Position numbers and translations under genes: made by a program
Part shown: piece by piece, positions 24,482 through 32,783 of the stretch
Position numbering within the stretch: position 1 is the stretch's first letter
Layout of the letters: each line of letters opens with the position of its first letter
From: Ignavibacteria bacterium UBA2333
GTDB taxonomy: Bacteria; Bacteroidota; Ignavibacteria; Kapaibacteriales; Kapaibacteriaceae
DNA: 64,000 bases
NCBI GenBank assembly: GCA_002344895.1
Contig: DDUR01000101.1
Coordinates: 124,001 to 188,000, forward strand
Direction: 5' to 3'
The notes under the pieces: model-generated
What the model saw: only the letters and a program-made list of their open reading frames with translations
Told to the model about the DNA's origin: nothing
Databases searched by the model: none

Positions 24482-26953
24482 ATGACAAAAAGCACTCTCT
24501 TTTCGGCTGTAATGGCCGTTTTGCTACTCGGGGCTTGTGCCTCGTCTACCACACAACAACAGTCCTCGAACGGGCCTGGTGGTCCTGGCGGGCCCGGTGG
24601 ATCTTCAGAAAAGGACAAAAAAATCAAGCCCTACGACAAGGTCGTTACAAAGGAAGCTGTTTCCGACAGTGGCTTGTTTATTGTCCATCGTATTGACGAA
24701 CGTGTACTTTTCGAGATCCCGAATACAGAACTCGGCAAAGAACTGTTGCTGGTAACACGCGTTTCTCGCACGCCACGCGTTGGTTACGGCGGAGAGGAAT
24801 CGAACACAGACGTTGTTCGCTGGGACCGTAAATACGATCGGATACTACTTCGAACGGTCAGCCACGTTAACGTGGCAGCAGATACCCTGCCCATCGCACG
24901 GGCTGTAAAGGCTGCCAACTTCGAAGAAGTCATCAAGAGTTTTCCCGTACAAGCTTTGGGAAAGGACTCGGCATCGGTTGTTATCGACGTGACCGATCTG
25001 TTTACGACAGACGTTGGTATCCTGGCCCCGAATCGAGATATCCGTCGAGATGTCAAGACCACCATGCTCGACAAGGAGCGTTCGTTTGTTGAGTACGTGC
25101 GTTCGTTTCCCGACAACATTGAAGTCGAAAATGTCCTGACATTTAACGCAGAGGAATCGCTCCAAAATCCGAACTCCAAAACAGCATCGTTCGGAATGCA
25201 TCATTCTATGGTTCGTTTACCGGATCCACCGATGATGCCCCGCTTGGCTGACCCACGTGTTGGGTATTTTTCGCGCTATCAGGTTGACTACGGTCGCCCA
25301 GAACCGGAAGCCGTCTATCGTCAGTATATCCTTCGCTGGCGTTTGGAGCCAAAAGACACAGCAGCCTTCCTGCGTGGTGAACTTGTTGAGCCAGTTAAAC
25401 CGATTACGTACTATCTCGATCCGGCCACGCCTGTTCAATGGCGCCCATGGATTCGCAAGGGTGTAGAATCCTGGAATGAAGCCTTTGAAGCGGCAGGGTT
25501 CCGAAATGCCATTCGGTGTATCGATCCACCTACTCCAGAGGAAGATCCGGAATGGTCACCCGAAGATGCTCGGTATAGTGTCATTCGATACTATCCTTCT
25601 GAAGTTGAAAATGCATATGGTCCGAATGTTCACGATCCAAGAACAGGTGAGATCATTGAGTCCGATATCGGCTGGTTTCACAATATCATCAAGCTCTTGA
25701 CGAGCTGGTACTTCACACAAGCCGCAGCAGATCCTCGCGCACGGAAGGTACCTCTACCTGATGATGTCCTTGGAGAATTTGTTGCCTACGTCGCCGCTCA
25801 TGAAGTTGGCCATACACTTGGACTACCACACAACATGAAGGCATCAAATGCCTTCCCGGTGGACTCACTCAGGAGTCCATCGTTTACATCAAAGTATGGC
25901 ACAACACCAACCATCATGGACTATGCACGTGCTAACTACGTAGCACAGCCAGGTGACGGTGTGACCAACTTCCTGCCAAAGATTGGACCCTATGACAAGT
26001 ACGTCATTCGTTGGGGGTACCGGCCGATTCTCTCGGCACGTACACCGGATGAAGAACGCGACACACTTCACGTTTGGGCACGTGCTTCGGAAACAGATAA
26101 GAATCTTCGTTTTGGTGCGCAGCAATGGGTAACTGTTGATCCGACATCGCAGATGGAAGATCTTGGTGATGACGCATTGAAGGCCACAACGTACGGTCTG
26201 GCAAATCTTAAGCGTGTGATGACGTACCTGTATGACGCTCCTGCGAAGGATGGTGACAACTATCGCCAGCTGGGTGAATTGTACGACGACGTCATCGGTC
26301 AGTTTATGCGTGAAATCGGCCATGTAGCCAATATCCCAGGCGGCGTAGAAATCGAACGTAAGGTTTACGGCGTGGCTGGTCCGCAATACACAGCCGTGCC
26401 ACGAGATCGTCAAAAAGCAGCCGTTCAGTTCCTCTCAGAGAATGCCTTTACGACACCAACCTGGTTGTTAGAAGACCGTGTTCTTTCTGTTCTCTACCCA
26501 TCTGGCACAGTTCAGCGCCTTGCAGATCTTCAGGCCAATGTGTTAAGGACGGTGACAAGCAATGATAAACTCCTTCGTATGCTGGATCAACAAACCAGAC
26601 TCGGAGCAGCTGCCTACGGACCAATTGAACTGTTTACTGATCTGGAAAATGCAATCTTCCGTGACGTATTGTCGCGACAGCCAGTAGACTTCTATCGTCG
26701 ACATCTCCAGCGCACCTACGTTCAGCTGCTCATTGACAAATCGGAAAAACCATCTTCGACTGAGTCGAATCCATTCTTCGCCTTCCTGCGTGGGCCATCA
26801 ATGTACACGACAGACGTACGCGCAATAGCACGTGCACGTCTGGCACAGCTTCAGACTGCACTGAAGGGGGCTGTTGCGGCTGACGCCGCAACAAAGGCGC
26901 ATGTGGCCGACCTTCAACTCCAGATTCAACGAGCACTGAGTCCGGAAGGCTAA
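24482..26953 (+). CDS. Secreted zinc metalloprotease lipoprotein (HExxHxxGxxH, DUF5117/DUF4953 type)
   Basis: An 823-residue protein. The start at 24482 gives a lipoprotein signal (MTKSTLFSAVMAVLLLGAC, lipid Cys19) followed by a Gly/Pro linker (GPGGPGGPGG). An N-terminal DUF5117-like domain (about 60-330: VHRIDERVLFEIP, GVESWNEAFEAAGFRNAI) precedes the metzincin-like site AAHEVGHTLGLPHN (zinc ligands His440, His444, His450; Glu441 general base) and later TIMDYARANY, which may be the Met-turn. The C-terminal 250 residues are helical. It likely acts at the cell surface or in the periplasm on unknown substrates. The 97-residue open extension upstream has no signal character and is rejected. Confidence 0.9.
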   Translation: MTKSTLFSAVMAVLLLGACASSTTQQQSSNGPGGPGGPGGSSEKDKKIKPYDKVVTKEAVSDSGLFIVHRIDERVLFEIPNTELGKELLLVTRVSRTPRVGYGGEESNTDVVRWDRKYDRILLRTVSHVNVAADTLPIARAVKAANFEEVIKSFPVQALGKDSASVVIDVTDLFTTDVGILAPNRDIRRDVKTTMLDKERSFVEYVRSFPDNIEVENVLTFNAEESLQNPNSKTASFGMHHSMVRLPDPPMMPRLADPRVGYFSRYQVDYGRPEPEAVYRQYILRWRLEPKDTAAFLRGELVEPVKPITYYLDPATPVQWRPWIRKGVESWNEAFEAAGFRNAIRCIDPPTPEEDPEWSPEDARYSVIRYYPSEVENAYGPNVHDPRTGEIIESDIGWFHNIIKLLTSWYFTQAAADPRARKVPLPDDVLGEFVAYVAAHEVGHTLGLPHNMKASNAFPVDSLRSPSFTSKYGTTPTIMDYARANYVAQPGDGVTNFLPKIGPYDKYVIRWGYRPILSARTPDEERDTLHVWARASETDKNLRFGAQQWVTVDPTSQMEDLGDDALKATTYGLANLKRVMTYLYDAPAKDGDNYRQLGELYDDVIGQFMREIGHVANIPGGVEIERKVYGVAGPQYTAVPRDRQKAAVQFLSENAFTTPTWLLEDRVLSVLYPSGTVQRLADLQANVLRTVTSNDKLLRMLDQQTRLGAAAYGPIELFTDLENAIFRDVLSRQPVDFYRRHLQRTYVQLLIDKSEKPSSTESNPFFAFLRGPSMYTTDVRAIARARLAQLQTALKGAVAADAATKAHVADLQLQIQRALSPEG

Positions 26954-26957
26954 CACC

Positions 26958-27203
26958 ATGGCAATGGCCCCGCACAAGCGTATTGTTTGGCTCGGATATG
27001 CATCGGTGCTCCTGAGTATCGTTTGGGGAGTACCGTCACTACTCTGCACCTGGTACGCACATCGATTGGCACGAGGAGTTAACGTGACCGATCAGAGCAC
27101 ACGAGAAATTCGACGCGATGTGCGAGGAGGACTCGTCCTTGCAAACATTGGCGCAACACTTGGCGCAGTCGTTCTCGTCGTTGCAATCTGGTCGTGGTTC
27201 TAG
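26958..27203 (+). CDS. Small two-helix membrane protein
   Basis: An 81-residue protein with two hydrophobic segments (about 11-30 IVWLGYASVLLSIVWGVPSL and about 58-80 GLVLANIGATLGAVVLVVAI) joined by a polar loop (HRLARGVNVTDQSTREIRRD). The hairpin layout resembles DUF4190/CD225-like small membrane proteins, but I cannot assign a family. It begins 4 bp after the metalloprotease stop, so it is co-transcribed with it and ends before a strong hairpin. Confidence 0.6.
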   Translation: MAMAPHKRIVWLGYASVLLSIVWGVPSLLCTWYAHRLARGVNVTDQSTREIRRDVRGGLVLANIGATLGAVVLVVAIWSWF

Positions 27204-27243
27204 GCTAGTGTTCGCGCAAGACCTGTGACGTTCAATCAATGCA

Positions 27244-27278
27244 CAACGGGCTCTTCGACAGTGTCGAAGAGCCCGTTG
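27244..27278. terminator. Near-perfect 17-bp palindrome, likely bidirectional terminator
   Basis: CAACGGGCTCTTCGACA and its exact complement flank a single G (27261). It lies between two convergent genes. The plus-strand tail is pyrimidine-rich (GATGTTTCTCTCTCCCC) rather than a T-run, so termination efficiency is uncertain. Confidence 0.7.
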
Positions 27279-27380
27279 ATGTTTCTCTCTCCCCTTCTCA
27301 CCAGGGATTGATTCAAAGATTCTTTCTCAACATGCCATTTGTACGGGACATGGCCAACAACATTTGCAGGGTCGATTCAA

Positions 27381-27965
27381 TCAGGGTCGACCACTAAATG
27401 GTGGATAGGTCATGTCGAGCAACGAGAGATGGGCATTTAATCGCGTTGACCACCGTAAGGTGCCTACAGAAAACTCAAACATCCTTTCAGGCCATTTTCC
27501 TGTGAAGAGGATGATCCAAAACGCGATAAAACTCACAAAACTCTGTGCGATACTGCGAACGAACAGACAGACCAAATGAGGTACGGCCACGTACAACCAT
27601 CCCAAAAAACCAATGAGAGCTACCATACCCTGGTTCCACCGTTCAGGATATGGCACATCAAACGTGACACCAGGCATCTCCCCATCCAGTCCAAAACTGG
27701 GATACTCATCACGAAGATTCCAGAGACTTGCCTGAGCTCTAAGGGACCATCGGAACAATTGTACTTGGAAGGTAAACCAGGACTCGGGATACTTCCCTGT
27801 GAAGAGCGTGACCCAGAAGCCGAGAAACGACAGAACGGAGCCGGCAATACCAAAAATTGAGAGTAGGAAAAAGTGAGGTACACCAATGTAGAGCACTCCA
27901 AAGAATGTCCTCAACAGTAGTTTTCCCCGACTGTATTCCTCCTGCATGCGTACATCGAACACCAT
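27381..27965 (-). CDS. DUF4389 membrane protein with internal duplication
   Basis: A 194-residue protein with two homologous halves (about 14-90 and 108-185). Each half has two hydrophobic helices and the same signatures: YIGVPH/YVAVPH, FWVTLFTGKYPESWF/FWIILFTGKWPERMF, and RWSLRAQASL/RWSTRLNAHL. This is the DUF4389 pattern, of unknown function. GGGAGGG six bases before the ATG is a strong ribosome site, rare in this window. The gene stands alone between a palindromic terminator and the divergent DoxX-type gene. Confidence 0.88.
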   Translation of the reverse strand: MVFDVRMQEEYSRGKLLLRTFFGVLYIGVPHFFLLSIFGIAGSVLSFLGFWVTLFTGKYPESWFTFQVQLFRWSLRAQASLWNLRDEYPSFGLDGEMPGVTFDVPYPERWNQGMVALIGFLGWLYVAVPHLVCLFVRSIAQSFVSFIAFWIILFTGKWPERMFEFSVGTLRWSTRLNAHLSLLDMTYPPFSGRP

Positions 27966-28024
27966 GTGAAACCCTCCCGAGTTGTGTGAATGCCTTCCTT
28001 GCAGTTGAAAGCGCGGAAAAAATA

Positions 28025-28038
28025 GCCCCTTTTACCCC
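28025..28038 (-). repeat. 9-bp repeat pair in the DUF4389/DoxX spacer
   Basis: GCCCCTTTT (28025) followed by ACCCCTTGC (28034), period 9, in the divergent intergenic region. Confidence 0.5.
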
Positions 28039-28086
28039 TTGCCGATTCGATGGTCGATGGGAAGTTGTGTGGTATTTTGTGCAGCT

Positions 28087-28524
28087 ATGGCAAGTCTTGC
28101 ATCCTGGCTCAGATTGGCCATCCGCATCTTCATTGGCGGATACTTCATTTTTGCGGCCGTACCAAAGATTGTTGAACCGTATGTGTTCGCAACCAACATT
28201 TCGCATTATCAAATGTTGCCGGCCTGGTCGGTAAACACCTTCGCCCTTCTCCTGCCTTGGCTAGAACTTGTTGCAGGGACGGCACTGCTCATCGGATTCA
28301 GACTTCGAGCTGCAGCTGTTCTCTGTTCGGCGATGTTAGCAATGTTCACTTTTGCCGTAATCTGGGCCGTATCTCACGGTTTGACGATCGATTGTGGATG
28401 TTTTGGAGATGGGAACGGTGAGACCGTATCGTGGGAGAAGGTATCTAAAAACGTTGCAATGATTGTTCTGACGGTGTCACTCGTTGTTGGTCCTTTGCGT
28501 GAACGTAAGGATGTGGACGTATGA
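28087..28524 (+). CDS. DoxX/MauE-family membrane protein
   Basis: A 145-residue protein with four hydrophobic helices (about 8-30, 45-70, 75-97, 118-136). The motif TIDCGCFGDGNGETVSW between helices 3 and 4 is the DCGCFG signature of the Bacteroidota MauE/DoxX group, which probably handles quinone- or thiol-linked redox chemistry in the membrane. The start at 28087 (MASLASWLRLA) is preferred to an in-frame ATG 48 bp upstream. A TATTTTG sequence lies 7 bp before it. Its stop overlaps the next start (ATGA). Confidence 0.85.
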   Translation: MASLASWLRLAIRIFIGGYFIFAAVPKIVEPYVFATNISHYQMLPAWSVNTFALLLPWLELVAGTALLIGFRLRAAAVLCSAMLAMFTFAVIWAVSHGLTIDCGCFGDGNGETVSWEKVSKNVAMIVLTVSLVVGPLRERKDVDV

Positions 28525-30365
28525 CGTTAGCAGAATCACTCGCGAGGGGTGTTATCGTAACTGATGGTTCAGTTGCGATTGAACTCGCTCGTCGTGGACT
28601 TTCGGAACGTCCTGCAGATAGGTACACACTAACATCACCGGCGGTTATTGAGCGTATCTACGCTGAGTTTATCGACGCTGGTTCGACACTCATTCGAACG
28701 TTAACCTCACAAGCGAATCGTTATGCTCTCGAATCTTCAATGCTTGCTGCACGCGTGCATGAGATTAACCGTAAGGGAGTATGGATTGCTCGTTCCGCTG
28801 CAGCAGGAAAGGCAATTGTTGCCGGCACGATGGGTCCAACGGGACGATACGTCAAACCGCTTGGACCACTAGATGTTGACGATATGCGATCGGCATTTGT
28901 CGACCAGGCATCAGCACTTCTCGCTGGAAAGCCTGATTGTATCCTGCTGTTATCGTTTATCGACCTCGACGAGCTTGAGATAGCGATTGATGCAGTTCGT
29001 TCGTTGAGTGCCGAGATTCCCATCATTGCATCAAAAAGTTTTCCGGAGGATGGCAGTGTCCTCGCAGGTCCGTTTCCGACATCCGTTGCACATCGGCTAA
29101 CTCGCCATGGAGTTGATGTCATCGGCAGTAACGGAACCGTTGGTCCACAACGAATGCTTGGAATTGTTCAGTCGTTACGTGTATCAACTGTACCACTCAT
29201 TGCCCTGCCTGACATTGGAATTCCCACAATAGTTGACGGCATCGCTGTTTATAATGCTGAGCCGTCCTATGTTGCCGCAGCTGCGGCACGACTTGTCGAC
29301 CACGGTGCGGCAATTGTTGGTGCTGACGGAGGAGCAACAATTGAACATATAGCAGCGATTGCCGATGCCGTTCGAGGACGTGTTGTTGGGTCGATAGCAC
29401 CTGACATTAAGGCCAGTCGCGTAGAGCGCACGGTTGCCGAACGCCCCTCAGAAACACCAGCCTTCCTCTCTGCACTCAATACGGGGTTTACGGCCACGGT
29501 TGAACTAGACATTCCGCGCGGGACCGACATGTCGTCCGTCCTTGAAGGTGCACGATATCTTGCTGCACATGGTGTGGACGCAGTGAATATTAGCGACGGT
29601 GCACGTGCGCGACTTCGGATGAGTCCAATTGCCATCAGCCACATCGTCCAGCAACAAACGTCGATGCATTGTATCTCTCACCTTGCCTGCCGTGACCGCA
29701 ATATGGTCGGGCTTCAAAGTGAGCTGCTCGGTGCACATGCTCTGGGAGTAACATCAATTCTTGCGGTTACGGGTGACCCGACACATATCGGCGACTTCCC
29801 TGGTGCCACGAGTGTGTACGACGTTGATTCCATTGGCCTTGTTCGCGCTTTGGGCAGAATGAATGCAGGTAGCGATCTTTTTGGCAATCCACTCGGATCA
29901 TCAACGAATTTTACAATTGCCTGCGCGGTAAATCCTGCTGCTGACGATATGGAACGTGAGATTGATCGTTTAGCGGCTAAGGCTGCCGAAGGAGCTCACG
30001 TCGCGTTCTCGCAGCCAATCTTTGATGAAGATCTGCTCGAACGATTCCTTGATCGTATTCGAGAAATCAACATCCGGTTTATGGTAGGCATCATTCCCCT
30101 GCGAACGATACGGCATGCAGAATTCCTCCACTATGAAGTACCGGGAATGTCGATTCCAGCATGGGTACGGGAACGTATGGCTACAGCTGGGTCGGATACT
30201 GCGCGAGCAACATCCATTGGCATCGATATTGCCGTTGCCTTCCTTGACCGTGTGAAGGACCGTATTGCAGGCGTCTATCTCATGCCGCCCTTCAAAAAGT
30301 ACGACATTGCCATTTCCATCCTCGAACAAGTACAACCCTCAAAGGTGAGCCGTGCAGCAGGATGA
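28521..30365 (+). CDS. Homocysteine S-methyltransferase-like / methylenetetrahydrofolate reductase fusion; methyltransferase zinc site absent
   Basis: A 614-residue fusion. Residues about 1-295 have the homocysteine methyltransferase barrel (GPTGRYVKPLG, SKSFPEDGSVLAGPFP, IEHIAAIADAV). All three zinc cysteines are replaced: the NC motif is SNGTVGP (Gly205) and the GGCCGT motif is GADGGAT (Asp269, Gly270). The start DGAMGT is DGSVAI and PNAG is PDIG. Residues about 325-605 form an intact-looking MTHFR domain: VELDIPRG (Glu328), CISHLACRDRN, LAVTGDP, SQPIFD, GIIPL, HYEVPG. MTHFR activity (5,10-methylene-THF to 5-methyl-THF) is likely; zinc-dependent methyl transfer to homocysteine is not. It is coupled to the DoxX gene (ATGA) and to RDD (14-bp overlap). 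Confidence 0.88.
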   Translation: MTLAESLARGVIVTDGSVAIELARRGLSERPADRYTLTSPAVIERIYAEFIDAGSTLIRTLTSQANRYALESSMLAARVHEINRKGVWIARSAAAGKAIVAGTMGPTGRYVKPLGPLDVDDMRSAFVDQASALLAGKPDCILLLSFIDLDELEIAIDAVRSLSAEIPIIASKSFPEDGSVLAGPFPTSVAHRLTRHGVDVIGSNGTVGPQRMLGIVQSLRVSTVPLIALPDIGIPTIVDGIAVYNAEPSYVAAAAARLVDHGAAIVGADGGATIEHIAAIADAVRGRVVGSIAPDIKASRVERTVAERPSETPAFLSALNTGFTATVELDIPRGTDMSSVLEGARYLAAHGVDAVNISDGARARLRMSPIAISHIVQQQTSMHCISHLACRDRNMVGLQSELLGAHALGVTSILAVTGDPTHIGDFPGATSVYDVDSIGLVRALGRMNAGSDLFGNPLGSSTNFTIACAVNPAADDMEREIDRLAAKAAEGAHVAFSQPIFDEDLLERFLDRIREINIRFMVGIIPLRTIRHAEFLHYEVPGMSIPAWVRERMATAGSDTARATSIGIDIAVAFLDRVKDRIAGVYLMPPFKKYDIAISILEQVQPSKVSRAAG

Positions 30366-30963
30366 CCTATCCCCGAACAGTGCCGACATGTACGGCAACT
30401 ATCGTCCCCCAATCGAAGCACTCCGAGTTGGGTTCGGGCCGCGCGCCGGTGCAGCAGTCATTGACGTTCTTCTCGAGACAGCGTTGGCCATCATCATCGG
30501 CCTTGTCCTGCTCAGTATGGACATGCAGCTAAACTTTTTGACTGCTGAACAACTCGAGTCCCTTCAGACTATTTACAAGCTCTTGGGGATGTCGCAATCC
30601 GAAGCCGCAAGCCTTGTTTCCACGATTAGTGTGTTCACGTTTTCCGGAATTGTCATCAATGTTGCCTATCCAGCAATTGAAGGCCTTACGGGAAGGACAC
30701 CTGGCAAGCTCGCACTTGGACTTGTTGTTGCACATGCTGATGGACAACGTGGCACGATGGGTTTATGGATGAAACGAATGTTTATCAAGAACATCTCGGC
30801 GTTCCTGAGATTTCTCGCCATTCTACCTGCTCTGAGTTTCCTCGACTATCTTGGCAGCTTCCTCGGCATTGTCATCATCGTCGGTTGTTTTTTTGCACTT
30901 GGATATGATCGTCTTGCTCTGCATGATCGTATCGCCGGTACAGCCGTCTTTCGAACATCATGA
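30352..30963 (+). CDS. RDD-family membrane protein
   Basis: A 203-residue protein starting at GTG 30352 inside the end of the MTHFR gene. The RDD signature appears as GFGPRAGAAVIDVLLE at the N-terminus (Arg and Asp conserved), with four hydrophobic segments, TGRTPGKLALGLVVAHADG in the middle and YDRLALHDRIAGTAV at the end. RDD proteins are membrane proteins of mostly unknown, possibly transport, function. Its stop overlaps the TDO start (ATGA). Confidence 0.85.
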   Translation: MQQDDLSPNSADMYGNYRPPIEALRVGFGPRAGAAVIDVLLETALAIIIGLVLLSMDMQLNFLTAEQLESLQTIYKLLGMSQSEAASLVSTISVFTFSGIVINVAYPAIEGLTGRTPGKLALGLVVAHADGQRGTMGLWMKRMFIKNISAFLRFLAILPALSFLDYLGSFLGIVIIVGCFFALGYDRLALHDRIAGTAVFRTS

Positions 30964-32030
30964 TCTATTACAGCGACTACCTCGAACTCGACAAGGTGCT
31001 TTCTGCACAACATCCCGAAAGTGACAAGGCCGGGCAGCCTGCTCACGACGAGATGCTTTTCATCATCACGCACCAAACGTTTGAACTCTGGTTTAAACAA
31101 GTTCTGTTTGAGATGCGCAGTGTTATTGCTCTCTTTCACCGAGACTACGTGCCCGAAGCAGACGTCTTTTTAGCACTCTCACGATTACGACGTACCAATC
31201 GTATCATGGAACATCTCGCTGAGCAGTTTACGCTCATCGAGACGATGACACCGGGCGACTTTATGGAATTCCGTGCCTTTCTGAATCCCGCATCCGGATT
31301 TCAGAGTGTGCAGTGGCGCGTATTGGAACGAACTCTTGGTTTACGCGAAGAACGCCGCGTCCTACGAGCATATACAGATGCGTTAGCTGAACAACATCGC
31401 GCCGAACTGGATGCAGCGACAGCTGGCACCACGTTGTTTGACGCAATTGAACGCTGGTTAGGCGCAATGCCGTTTATGGAGTCGGGCGACTTTACGTTCT
31501 GGCAAGCGTATCGGTCGGCTGTTGCCGCCATGTTTGAGCACGACCGTGATGAAGTGCGCACTCTTGCAGCGGCTGAGGGTCATGATCCGTCGGAAGCACT
31601 CGCACAGATTGACGCCAATGAGGCTGGTTTTGATGCCATTTTCTCAGAGCCTCAGTATACTGATTTACAGAGCCGCGGACTCCGACGGATGTCACGAAAT
31701 GCATCGCTCGCAGCACTATTCATTTCAGCATATCGCCATGAGCCCCTTCTCCAAGCCCCTTACCAGGTGCTTGACGCCATCATCGAACTTGACAGGCTGG
31801 TTTCTCTCTGGAGATATCGGCACACAATGATGGTTTCACGTATGATTGGTATGCGTGTAGGTACCGGCGGTTCAAGCGGTCATGACTATCTCATGCAGAC
31901 GACGGTTCGGCAAAGAATTTTTGACGACCTCACATCGTTGTCATCGTTCCTTGTTCCAAGTGCTGTTGTGCCGGCCCTGCCTGCCGACATTGCGCGTCGC
32001 CTGCAATTCGTGAACGAAGCACGAGGGTGA
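30960..32030 (+). CDS. kynA: Tryptophan 2,3-dioxygenase family protein
   Basis: A heme enzyme opening the indole ring of L-Trp to N-formylkynurenine, the first kynurenine step. It has 356 residues. Signatures: YSDYLELDKVLSAQHP, HDEMLFIITHQTFELWFKQ (substrate-side residues), FMEFRAFLNPASGFQSVQWR, and the loop VGTGGSSGHDYL. No other kynurenine gene is in the window; the flanking genes are RDD and comF, both coupled or 4 bp away. Long form compared with about 280 residues for minimal bacterial TDOs, with an inserted helical region at about 170-240. Confidence 0.93.
   Translation: MIYYSDYLELDKVLSAQHPESDKAGQPAHDEMLFIITHQTFELWFKQVLFEMRSVIALFHRDYVPEADVFLALSRLRRTNRIMEHLAEQFTLIETMTPGDFMEFRAFLNPASGFQSVQWRVLERTLGLREERRVLRAYTDALAEQHRAELDAATAGTTLFDAIERWLGAMPFMESGDFTFWQAYRSAVAAMFEHDRDEVRTLAAAEGHDPSEALAQIDANEAGFDAIFSEPQYTDLQSRGLRRMSRNASLAALFISAYRHEPLLQAPYQVLDAIIELDRLVSLWRYRHTMMVSRMIGMRVGTGGSSGHDYLMQTTVRQRIFDDLTSLSSFLVPSAVVPALPADIARRLQFVNEARG
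31742..31759 (-). repeat. GGGGC repeat pair, period 13
   Basis: GCCCC at 31742-31746 and 31755-31759 within the TDO gene, encoding EPLLQAPYQ. Confidence 0.4.
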
Positions 32031-32034
32031 TTCT

Positions 32035-32775
32035 ATGCGCTCCATCCGTGCCGTCACGGTGCGGATGGTGCGCACTGTGACGGAAAGTATTCTCGACGTT
32101 GTCTTTCCACGTCGATGCCTTGTCTACGGTACTCCTCTGGACGGCCGCGAGCATCTCGTCGGAGTATCAAACGCCGCCTTCGAAGAATTTCTACCTGCGC
32201 CATCCTCAGCCGAGTTGTTGAGCCTCGTCTATAGTCACTTCGATCGTGACGATGTCTATATCGACAACGTCTTTGCTCGCTGGGCCGTAAGCCCTGTATC
32301 TGATGTATCAGCAGTTATTCATGCGATCAAGTATCAGGGTAGATACAAGCTTGCCGTCGCTCTTGGTCGTGAACTCGGACGTGCTGCTCTATTTGCCGAC
32401 TGTATTCCTTTGCAAGCAGAATCGCCCATCATCATTCCGATTCCGATCCATGCTGCACGCAGACGAGAACGAGGATACAACCAGGCAGAGGCAATTAGTA
32501 AAGGCCTGGCAGAGATTACAGGACTTCATGTTAACGTCACCACCGTTCGACGTGTTCGTTGGACGGGTACACAAACGGCACTTAACAGTCGTGAACGACT
32601 TCAGAACATTCGATCGGCCTTTACCATCGACGATCCGCATATCATTCGTAATTCAACGGTGATCCTTGTCGACGATGTCCTTACAACGGGCGCAACAACA
32701 AACGCCTGCGCCGAGTGTGTTCTCGACGCAGGCGCGCGACGTGTACTTGTATGGACCGTTGCAGCTACCGTGTAA
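32035..32775 (+). CDS. ComF-family phosphoribosyltransferase with degenerate zinc ribbon
   Basis: A 246-residue cytosolic protein of the ComF/GntX type, associated with DNA uptake in some bacteria. The PRTase core is intact: HAIKYQGRYKLAVALGRELG, IPIPIHAARRRERGYNQAEAIS, TQTALNSRERLQNIRSAF and the PRPP loop VILVDDVLTTGATTNAC. The N-terminal zinc ribbon normally has four cysteines; only Cys28 of FPRRCLVYG remains and the second pair is missing. It is the last gene of the DoxX-MTHFR-RDD-TDO-ComF run and ends 8 bp from the convergent S8 protease gene. Confidence 0.9.
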   Translation: MRSIRAVTVRMVRTVTESILDVVFPRRCLVYGTPLDGREHLVGVSNAAFEEFLPAPSSAELLSLVYSHFDRDDVYIDNVFARWAVSPVSDVSAVIHAIKYQGRYKLAVALGRELGRAALFADCIPLQAESPIIIPIPIHAARRRERGYNQAEAISKGLAEITGLHVNVTTVRRVRWTGTQTALNSRERLQNIRSAFTIDDPHIIRNSTVILVDDVLTTGATTNACAECVLDAGARRVLVWTVAATV

Positions 32776-32783
32776 TGGTGACC

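Noticed and set aside
28040..28521. Possible SAM or cobalamin riboswitch before the methyltransferase-MTHFR fusion
   Set aside because: The gene starts inside the preceding DoxX coding sequence (ATGA) and no conserved riboswitch core is visible upstream of the operon.
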